In this document: in pieces, positions 28,460 to 34,859 of the stretch
Position numbering within the stretch: the first letter of the stretch is position 1
Layout: each line of letters begins with the position of its first letter
Virus record (IMG/VR): IMGVR_UViG_3300030060_001026
Span: 1-36,301 of that record
Source of the DNA: a virus
Direction: 5' to 3' (one strand)
Length of the DNA: 36,301 bases
Made by a program: the position numbers and the translations under genes
Notes under the pieces: model-generated
The model's database searches: none
What the model was told of the DNA's origin: nothing
What the model saw: only the letters and a program-made list of their open reading frames with translations

Positions 28460-28578
28460 TGACCTGTGATTGTGGCGAAAATGATAAGTGCATGTGTGAC
28501 ACAGAAAAATGTGATAGTTGCATAGAATGTAACTGTGACCCTAATGTGTGTAAGTGTGGTTGTCATGGCGAAGACTAA
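28459..28578 (+). CDS. Metallothionein-like Cys-rich peptide, 39 aa
   Basis: A 39-residue peptide with 11 cysteines and one histidine: CxC pairs at C3/C5, C11/C13, C24/C26, C31/C33/C35 and CxxC at C18/C21 (MTCDCGENDKCMC, then CDSCIECNCD, then CKCGCHGED). Such density of CxC and CxxC motifs is the metallothionein hallmark for binding several zinc, copper or cadmium ions. The start overlaps the previous stop (TAATG) with GGAGG 13-17 bases upstream, and the end overlaps the next gene by 14 bases, so it sits in a continuous operon. No disulfide-protein signal peptide is present, so it stays in the cytoplasm. It matches no bacterial family (SmtA type) that I can recall. Confidence 0.75.
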   Translation: MTCDCGENDKCMCDTEKCDSCIECNCDPNVCKCGCHGED

Positions 28579-28813
28579 ACGACAGGAAAGCCTATCAGCT
28601 TGGGGTAGACAGAAGTGGCGAACCAAATCAGGTAAGCCATCTACACAAGGACCAAAAGCAACAGGAGAAAGATATTTACCTACTGCTGCAATAAAGTCCT
28701 TGACACCAAGTGAATATGCAGCTACAACTAGAGCTAAACGTAAAAGTAAAAAACAACACGCTAAACAACCAAAAGGTATAGCAAAGAAGACTGCACGTTT
28801 TAGGAGAGTGTGA
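28565..28813 (+). CDS. Basic conserved-looking phage protein, 82 aa
   Basis: Start MAKTKRQESLSAWGRQKW; a longer frame would read through the Cys-rich peptide gene and has no signal. Blocks are SLSAWGRQKWRTKSGK, GPKATGERYLPTAAIKSL and EYAATTRAKR. This pattern is common in late regions of phages, role unknown. It is very basic at the C-terminus (KKTARFRRV). The stop overlaps the ATG of the next gene (TGATG). Confidence 0.82.
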   Translation: MAKTKRQESLSAWGRQKWRTKSGKPSTQGPKATGERYLPTAAIKSLTPSEYAATTRAKRKSKKQHAKQPKGIAKKTARFRRV

Positions 28814-29199
28814 TGTTTGGTTTAGGATCTTTAATAGGACCAGTGGCTAATCTAGCTAGTACATGGTTAGACGGTCACGTAGCTGAAAAGAAAGCTAAGA
28901 CAGAAGCTAAGATTGTTACTATTAAATCTGAAGCTAAGATAAAAGAAAGACAGGCTACAGGTGAGATAGATTGGGATATAGCACAGGCTAAAGCGAGTGA
29001 AGGTAGTTGGAAAGATGAATGGCTTACGATTTTGTTTTCGATACCTTTGGTACTGGCGTTTGTTCCCGGTTGTGAAGACATAGTACAAATAGGTTTTGCA
29101 CAATTGCAGTTAATGCCTGATTGGTATAAGTATGCTCTTTCAGTAATCGTAGCTGCATCGTTTGGGGTACGTAGTGCCACTAAACTATTTAAAAAATAG
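28813..29199 (+). CDS. Holin-like membrane protein, about 128 aa
   Basis: Layout: short hydrophobic start (FGLGSLIGPVANLAST), a charged helical middle (EKKAKTEAKIVTIKSEAK), then two membrane helices (WLTILFSIPLVLAFVPG and YALSVIVAASFGVRSATK) with a Lys-rich end. This resembles three-helix phage holins of the gene-transfer-agent holin type. The lysozyme gene lies two genes downstream, supporting a lysis role. An alternative is a membrane protein of virion assembly. The start codon ATG overlaps the previous stop; a GTG one codon earlier is possible. Confidence 0.75.
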   Translation: MFGLGSLIGPVANLASTWLDGHVAEKKAKTEAKIVTIKSEAKIKERQATGEIDWDIAQAKASEGSWKDEWLTILFSIPLVLAFVPGCEDIVQIGFAQLQLMPDWYKYALSVIVAASFGVRSATKLFKK

Positions 29200-29209
29200 G
29201 AGAGATAAT

Positions 29210-29428
29210 ATGGCAGAAGAAAACGTAATAGTAGACAAAGTTGCATATCAATCTAACAGACGTTACATGGCATGGACTGCACTAGGCACAATGCTGATAG
29301 CTACGACTGCTGTGTTAATATGGCCTACTAGGTTTGCAGAGGCTGACAGTATTCTTATGATGATGTACGGTTCATTGTCTGCACTTGTTGGTGCATATTT
29401 TGGTTTTGCAATGCCAAAGAAAAAATAG
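29210..29428 (+). CDS. Two-helix membrane protein, probable second holin, 72 aa
   Basis: Start MAEENVIVDKVAYQ with AGGAG seven bases upstream. Two membrane helices, AWTALGTMLIATTAVLIW and ILMMMYGSLSALVGAYFGF, joined by a short loop, with a Lys-rich end (MPKKK), the class II holin layout. It immediately precedes the T4-type lysozyme (stop followed directly by its ATG), as holin genes commonly do. The gene is certain; the holin function is inferred. Confidence 0.8.
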   Translation: MAEENVIVDKVAYQSNRRYMAWTALGTMLIATTAVLIWPTRFAEADSILMMMYGSLSALVGAYFGFAMPKKK

Positions 29429-29920
29429 ATGAAATATAACTCAAGTAAATTAATGGATATGCTAGTAGTAGATGAAGGTATGGAACTACAAGTATATAAA
29501 GATAGTCTTGGTATAGATACAATTGGAGTTGGGCGTAATTTAGAGCATAGAGGTTTAACAGAAGAAGAACTTCAACATTTAGGTTATAAAACATTACAAG
29601 ATGTATATGATAAAGGTTTAACTTTGTATGGATCTAGATACTTATTAAGAAACGATGTTACAATAGCTGAGTTAGAATTATGCAAAGCTCATCCATGTGT
29701 TAAGAGTTTAAGTGCAGAGAGACAGATGGTATGTATTAACATGGCATTTAATTTAGGAATACCACGTTTAAATAAATTTAAAAAGATGTGGGCAGCTATA
29801 CATGATGGTGATTACGAAACTGCTTCTATAGAAATGTTAGACTCTAAATGGGCAGATCAAGTAAAGGGTAGAGCAGTAAGATTAAGTAATATAATGAAGA
29901 CAGGAAAACTAGATGGCTAG
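29429..29920 (+). CDS. T4-type lysozyme (GH24 muramidase), endolysin
   Basis: A 163-residue endolysin. The catalytic triad of T4 lysozyme is present with the right spacing: E16 in VVDEG, D25 in VYKDS and T31 in DTIGVG. The T4 residue His31 is replaced by Arg36. The C-terminal part (MVCINMAFNLGIPRLNKFKK, then AVRLSNIMKTG) matches the second lobe. It cleaves the glycan of peptidoglycan after holin release; there is no signal peptide, so it depends on the holin. It overlaps the terminase small-subunit-like gene by eight bases. Confidence 0.94.
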   Translation: MKYNSSKLMDMLVVDEGMELQVYKDSLGIDTIGVGRNLEHRGLTEEELQHLGYKTLQDVYDKGLTLYGSRYLLRNDVTIAELELCKAHPCVKSLSAERQMVCINMAFNLGIPRLNKFKKMWAAIHDGDYETASIEMLDSKWADQVKGRAVRLSNIMKTGKLDG

Positions 29921-30287
29921 ACAATACACAGAGAATCAGTTAAAGTTTCTAGAGGTGCTATTTGATGAAGCAAATGGTGATGTAGCAACTGCAAAGAAAC
30001 TAGCTGGATATGCAGAAGGATCTTCTACAACTAATATAGTTAAGAGTTTGAAAGAAGAGATACTAGAAGCTACACAACAATACATGGCACGTAATGCACC
30101 TAGAGCTGCTGTAGCTATGGCAGATGCACTGCTAGATCCAACAGAGCTAGGTCTACGAGATAAGATGTCAGCAGCTAAAGAATTACTAGATCGCACAGGT
30201 TTAGTAAAGACAGAGAAGATGCAGGTAGAAGCAACAGGTGGTGTAATGCTAATGCCACCCAAAGCAAAAGCAGAAGAGGAAGATTAA
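29913..30287 (+). CDS. Probable terminase small subunit
   Basis: A 124-residue protein. The N-terminal region (TENQLKFLEVLFDEANGDVATAKKLAGYAEGSS, cited from its flanks as NQLKFLEVLF and KKLAGYAEG) forms a helix-turn-helix as in small terminase subunits, followed by long helices (EEILEATQQYMARNAPRAAV) that could make the oligomer ring. It recognises phage DNA for packaging. Located a few genes before the large subunit, and coupled to the lysozyme gene by an eight-base overlap. Assignment is by architecture and position. Confidence 0.8.
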   Translation: MARQYTENQLKFLEVLFDEANGDVATAKKLAGYAEGSSTTNIVKSLKEEILEATQQYMARNAPRAAVAMADALLDPTELGLRDKMSAAKELLDRTGLVKTEKMQVEATGGVMLMPPKAKAEEED

Positions 30288-30734
30288 ATGGATAGAATAC
30301 CTAAAGCGTTTTTTAGAGCAGCTAAAGGAAAATTAAAAAAAGCCGTTCGTAATAAACCATTAAATACTGCACAGCAAAGAAATGTAAATAACGCTATGGA
30401 GACATTTGACGATTTAATGGCAGATCAAAATTTAAATATTAAAGGTGCTACAAAGCCAAGTGCTCTTATAGGCAATCAAAGAATGAATAGAGCAATACAA
30501 AGAATTGCTGAAGGTAAAACACAAACACAAACAGATGCTGTTAATGCATTATTACAAAGTGCTGGTGTTGGATTTGCAGTAGGTGCAGATACAGTTGGTG
30601 GAAAAAAGACCACTACAAAATCTAAAACTAAAAAGAAACCACCACTACCTAGATCAAAGCCTAAAAGAAAAACACCACCATTACCTAAAAAGAAACCAAC
30701 ACTACGCACTAGAGTAGGTATGGCTAAGAAGTAA
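30288..30734 (+). CDS. Basic Pro/Lys-rich protein of unknown function, 148 aa
   Basis: The ATG follows the previous stop directly. The first 100 residues are helical and soluble, the last 45 are low-complexity Lys/Pro (KKKPPLPRSKPKRKTPPLPK), with the PPLP block repeated. A tail like this can bind DNA or a capsid partner, and the PPLP repeat could be an interaction motif. No family recognised. It lies between small and large terminase genes. Confidence 0.72.
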   Translation: MDRIPKAFFRAAKGKLKKAVRNKPLNTAQQRNVNNAMETFDDLMADQNLNIKGATKPSALIGNQRMNRAIQRIAEGKTQTQTDAVNALLQSAGVGFAVGADTVGGKKTTTKSKTKKKPPLPRSKPKRKTPPLPKKKPTLRTRVGMAKK

Positions 30735-31153
30735 TGGACAGAAGTTTAGGCAAATGGAAACTACCACAACCAACAGACATGAAGGAAGAAAATGAGTGGC
30801 TACCTGTACCACGTATTGCTAGAACAGTACCGTTCGGATATAAAGTCGATCCAGAAGATGAGGATTTGCTCTTGCCAATTAAAGAAGAGTTGGACCATCT
30901 GGAGAAAGCTAAAATGTATCTTAGACAGTACTCGTTGCGTGAAGTTGCAGCATGGTTAAGTAAGAATACAGGAAGGTATATATCGCATCTTGGATTACAG
31001 AAAAGAATAAAGCATGAGCGACAGCGTAAGGACAAAGCTAGAAGCCTCCGCAAGTGGGCAGAGTATGCGGAAAAGGCGATCAAAAAGGCAGAAGAAATTG
31101 AAACCAGCAGAGTCGGTGCAAAAAGAATTGGCCCCTCAGAAGCTGGAGTATGA
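30734..31153 (+). CDS. Terminase-associated conserved protein, 139 aa
   Basis: Features RIARTVPFGYKVDPEDED and LLLPIKEELDHLEKAKMYL, then SLREVAAWLSKNTGRYISHLGLQKR, a helix-turn-helix-like module that often precedes the large terminase in marine phages. It probably binds DNA (replication-terminator-like or packaging specificity) and may itself be the small terminase subunit. Its 3' end overlaps the large terminase gene by 140 bases. Gene certain, role inferred. Confidence 0.82.
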   Translation: MDRSLGKWKLPQPTDMKEENEWLPVPRIARTVPFGYKVDPEDEDLLLPIKEELDHLEKAKMYLRQYSLREVAAWLSKNTGRYISHLGLQKRIKHERQRKDKARSLRKWAEYAEKAIKKAEEIETSRVGAKRIGPSEAGV

Positions 31154-32570
31154 CACTACAGAACTAGAACGAGAACTTAATGTAGTATTTAAACCAAACG
31201 AAGGACCACAGACAGAGTTCTTAGCTGCACCAGAACGAGAGGTATTGTACGGTGGCAGTGCTGGAGGTGGTAAGAGCTACGCAATGTTAGCTGATCCTAC
31301 TAGATACTTTGACCATCCATCTTTTAGTGGATTGTTGTTGCGACATACAACAGAAGAGTTAAGAGAACTTATATCTAAGTCGCAGGAGTTATACCCAAAA
31401 GTATGTCCCGGTATAAAATGGTCAGAGAGAAAAATGCAGTGGACCGCACCATCTGGAGCAAAACTTTGGATGTCATATCTAGATAGAGATGATGACGTAA
31501 TGCGCTATCAGGGTCTAGCATTTAGCTGGATAGGTTTTGATGAGCTAACGCAATGGTCTACACCTTTCGCATGGAACTATATGCGATCTCGTCTACGTTC
31601 CACTGCACCAGAACTAGGTGTATACATGAGGGCTACAACAAACCCCGGAGGACCGGGACATCAGTGGGTCAAGAAAATGTTTATTGATCCTGCTCCATAC
31701 AACAGGAGTTTTCCAGCCACTGACATAGAGACAGGTGAAACACTAAAGTATCCAGCAGGACACGCAAAAGCAGGTAAGGCATTATTTAGAAGAAAGTTTA
31801 TACCAGCTAGGTTAGCAGATAACCCATACCTAGCTGACACAGGTGACTACGAGGCAATGCTACTATCGTTGCCTGAACATCAAAGAAAACAATTGCTAGA
31901 GGGCGATTGGGATATAAAAGAAGGTGCAGCGTTTACAGAGTTTAACAGAAGTATACACGTAGTTGAGCCTTTTGATATACCGCATAACTGGGTTAAGTTT
32001 AGGGCATGTGACTATGGCTATGGTTCTTATAGTGGTGTACTTTGGTTTGCTGTTGCACCGAATGAGCAGATAATAATATACAGAGAGTTATACGTATCAA
32101 AAGTTTTAGCTGTTGATTTAGCAGAGATGGTATTAGAGCTAGAAGAAGGTGACGGTAATATAAAGTATGGTGTACTCGATAGTTCTTTGTGGCACAAACG
32201 TGGTGACACAGGGCCATCACTTGCAGAGCAGATGATAAATAAAGGATGCAGATGGAGGCCATCGGATAGAAGTAAGGGTAGTAGAGTTGCTGGTAAGAAC
32301 GAAATACATAGAAGACTACAGGTAGATGAGTTTACAGAAGAACCTAGATTAGTATTTTTTTCAGGATGTACAAATCTAATATCACAGCTACCAGCATTAC
32401 CACTAGATAAACGTAATCCTGAAGATATAGATACACACGCAGAAGATCACTTGTACGATGCATTACGGTATGGTATAATGTCAAGACCAAGGTTTAATAT
32501 ATTTGATTATGACCCAAGTAGAAAACCACCTAGCCAGATGCAAGTAGCAGATGCAGTCTTTGGATATTAA
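31014..32570 (+). CDS. terL: Terminase large subunit
   Basis: A 518-residue packaging motor. ATPase: Walker A GGSAGGGKS (K87), Walker B WIGFDEL (D176, E177) and the coupling motif TTNPGGPGHQW. Nuclease: D333 in ACDYGYG, D389 in GVLDSSLW, and D478/D482 in DHLYDALRY form the RNase H-like metal site. It pumps and cuts DNA together with the portal encoded downstream. The first 55 residues are basic and coded by DNA shared with the preceding gene; an internal ATG at 31065 is an alternative start. All motifs are intact. Confidence 0.96.
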   Translation: MSDSVRTKLEASASGQSMRKRRSKRQKKLKPAESVQKELAPQKLEYDTTELERELNVVFKPNEGPQTEFLAAPEREVLYGGSAGGGKSYAMLADPTRYFDHPSFSGLLLRHTTEELRELISKSQELYPKVCPGIKWSERKMQWTAPSGAKLWMSYLDRDDDVMRYQGLAFSWIGFDELTQWSTPFAWNYMRSRLRSTAPELGVYMRATTNPGGPGHQWVKKMFIDPAPYNRSFPATDIETGETLKYPAGHAKAGKALFRRKFIPARLADNPYLADTGDYEAMLLSLPEHQRKQLLEGDWDIKEGAAFTEFNRSIHVVEPFDIPHNWVKFRACDYGYGSYSGVLWFAVAPNEQIIIYRELYVSKVLAVDLAEMVLELEEGDGNIKYGVLDSSLWHKRGDTGPSLAEQMINKGCRWRPSDRSKGSRVAGKNEIHRRLQVDEFTEEPRLVFFSGCTNLISQLPALPLDKRNPEDIDTHAEDHLYDALRYGIMSRPRFNIFDYDPSRKPPSQMQVADAVFGY

Positions 32571-32581
32571 GGAAAAATATA

Positions 32582-34705
32582 ATGACAGATGATTTTATTA
32601 TGGAAGAAGATGCTATTCATCTTGAAGATGCAGAAGAGTCTATGGATGAAGGTATATCTAATCTAATACCATATATTAATGAAAGATATAAAAGAGCAGA
32701 AGATTACAGGTATCAAGATGAAGAGCGTTGGATAAAATCTTATCGCAACTACAGAGGGCTGTATGGTTCTGATGTGCAGTTTACAGAGTCAGAGAGATCT
32801 AGAGTATTTATAAAAATAACTAAAACAAAAACATTAGCAGCATACGGACAGATAGTTGATGTGTTGTTTGCTAATCATAAGTTTCCACTAAGTATTGATC
32901 CTACACAATTACCTGACGGTGTAGCAGGTGATGTACACTTTGATCCCAAAGAAACAGAAGAGGTAACTAATATATTAAATAGTCCATATGGATTTAAAGG
33001 TGATGGCAATGATTTAGAACCGGGTGCTACTAGAACATCACTATCAGAAAAATTAGGTGAGTACCAAAGTAAGTTAGGAGATATAGAAGGTGTTAGAGAA
33101 GGTGTAGGTCAAACAGGCTCTGCAATTACAGTTAGCCCTGCGTTGGTTGCAGCAAAACGAATGCAGAAAAAGATACACGATCAGTTAGAAGAATCAGGTG
33201 CAAGTAAACATTTAAGAAGCACAGCATTTGAAATGGCTCTTTTTGGTACAGGCGTGATGAAAGGGCCATTTGCTGTTGACAAAGAGTATCCTAACTGGAA
33301 TGACAATGGTGAATATGATCCTATGTTTAAAACAGTGCCACAGGTATCACATGTATCTGTGTGGAACTTTTATCCAGATCCAGATGCTAATAATATGGAT
33401 GAGGCACAGTATGTAATAGAAAGACATAAGATGTCACGATCACAGCTACGTGCTCTTAAAAAGCGTCCATACTTTAGAGACAGCGTGATTGAAGAAGTGA
33501 TAGCAGAAGGTGAGAACTACACTAAACTATATTGGGAAGACGATCTATCAGATTATGCACCAGAGCATGACATAGATCGTTTTGAGGTTATGGAGTACTG
33601 GGGTACTGTAGATACAGATCTACTGGAAGAACAAGAGATTGATATACCTAAAGATCTAAAAGATCTAGATGAGTTACAAGCAAACATATGGGTATGTAAT
33701 GGTAGATTAATACGTGTAGTGCTTAATCCATTTAAACCAGCACGTATACCATACGTTGCAGCACCATATGAACTTAATCCGTATAGCTTCTTTGGTGTAG
33801 GTATTGCAGAGAACATGGACGATACACAGACACTAATGAATGGCTTCATGCGTATGGCAGTCGATAATGCTGTGCTATCAGGTAACTTACTTATAGAGGT
33901 AGATGAAACAAACTTAGTACCCGGACAGGATCTTACAGTTTATCCGGGTAAAGTATTTAGGAGACAGGGTGGTGCACCGGGACAAGCATTGTTTGGTACA
34001 AAGTATCCAAATGTCTCTAGTGAGAATATGATGATGTTTGATAAAGCTAGACAGCTTTCAGATGAGAGCACAGGCTTTCCATCTTTTGCACACGGACAGA
34101 CAGGTGTAGCAGGTGTAGGTAGAACTGCATCAGGTATATCTATGTTGATGGGGGCAGCAGCAGGTGGTATTAAAACAGTAATTAAAAATGTAGATGATTA
34201 TCTACTTAAACCATTGGGTGAAGGACTATTTCAGTTTAATATGCAGTTTGACTTTGATCCATCAATCAAAGGAGATCTTGAAGTAGTTGCACGTGGCACA
34301 GAAAGTTTGATGGCTAATGAAGTGCGTAGTCAGAGGTTGATGCAATTCTTAGGTGTAACATCTAATCCAGCACTTGCACCATTCGCTAAGTTTAATTATA
34401 TCATTCGTGAGATAGCAAAGTCTCTTGATCTTGATCCAGACAAAGTTACAAACAATATGGATGAAGCATCTATACAGGCTGAGATAATGAAAAACTTTGC
34501 ACCAGAACAACCACCACAGGCAGCAGGTGCACCAACACCTCCCGGAACTAATCCAATGGATACAGCAGGAACAGGAGGAGGAACAATTGGAACAGGACAA
34601 GTACCAACACCCGGTGAGCAAGGGTTCACTGGATCACAACAAGGAGCTACTCCAGAAGCTCAAGCCACTGGTCAGCAACAACCGCCAATGGCAACACTTC
34701 AGTAA
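32582..34705 (+). CDS. Portal protein
   Basis: A 707-residue protein directly after the large terminase. Size, order and sequence type (acidic N-terminus, segments YRYQDEERWIKSYRNYRGLY, AFEMALFGTGVMKGPF, VWNFYPDPDANNMDEAQYV, RIPYVAAPYELNPYSFFGVG and GRTASGISMLMGAAAGG) fit podovirus portals; 12 copies form the DNA entry ring and anchor the tail. The C-terminal 60 residues are Pro/Gly/Gln-rich and probably disordered (PPQAAGAPTPPGTNPMDTAG). An AAGGA site lies upstream. It also overlaps no other convincing gene except possibly the 47-residue one at its end. Confidence 0.92.
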   Translation: MTDDFIMEEDAIHLEDAEESMDEGISNLIPYINERYKRAEDYRYQDEERWIKSYRNYRGLYGSDVQFTESERSRVFIKITKTKTLAAYGQIVDVLFANHKFPLSIDPTQLPDGVAGDVHFDPKETEEVTNILNSPYGFKGDGNDLEPGATRTSLSEKLGEYQSKLGDIEGVREGVGQTGSAITVSPALVAAKRMQKKIHDQLEESGASKHLRSTAFEMALFGTGVMKGPFAVDKEYPNWNDNGEYDPMFKTVPQVSHVSVWNFYPDPDANNMDEAQYVIERHKMSRSQLRALKKRPYFRDSVIEEVIAEGENYTKLYWEDDLSDYAPEHDIDRFEVMEYWGTVDTDLLEEQEIDIPKDLKDLDELQANIWVCNGRLIRVVLNPFKPARIPYVAAPYELNPYSFFGVGIAENMDDTQTLMNGFMRMAVDNAVLSGNLLIEVDETNLVPGQDLTVYPGKVFRRQGGAPGQALFGTKYPNVSSENMMMFDKARQLSDESTGFPSFAHGQTGVAGVGRTASGISMLMGAAAGGIKTVIKNVDDYLLKPLGEGLFQFNMQFDFDPSIKGDLEVVARGTESLMANEVRSQRLMQFLGVTSNPALAPFAKFNYIIREIAKSLDLDPDKVTNNMDEASIQAEIMKNFAPEQPPQAAGAPTPPGTNPMDTAGTGGGTIGTGQVPTPGEQGFTGSQQGATPEAQATGQQQPPMATLQ

Positions 34706-34715
34706 CTATTTAGAT

Positions 34716-34859
34716 ATGTTACTAGAACGAGAAATGAAAGTTCTAGAGCAGTCAAATGACATGATAGCAATACACAGAGCGCAAGGTGCTCTTACAGCTT
34801 ACAGTAGAATTAAAAGATTAAGGGATCACGTAAATGCAACATCAAATGGAAATGTTTAA
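34716..34859 (+). CDS. Small helical protein after the portal, 47 aa
   Basis: The chosen ATG lies 10 bases after the portal stop. The product (MLLEREMKVLEQSNDMIAIH, then RAQGALTAYSRIKRLRDHV) is one long helical segment; the pattern A-Q-G-A-x-x-A-Y-x-R-I-K-x-L is familiar from proteins between portal and capsid genes of related phages, and could be a scaffold or portal accessory. No good ribosome-binding site is seen, and a longer frame inside the portal gene exists. It overlaps the next gene by 26 bases. Confidence 0.6.
   Translation: MLLEREMKVLEQSNDMIAIHRAQGALTAYSRIKRLRDHVNATSNGNV

Noticed and set aside
34497-34715. Upstream extension of the 47-residue gene inside the portal gene
   Set aside because: Gln/His-rich text that mirrors the Pro/Gln/Ala-rich portal tail in another frame; no start signal. 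Only the part after the portal stop looks like a protein.
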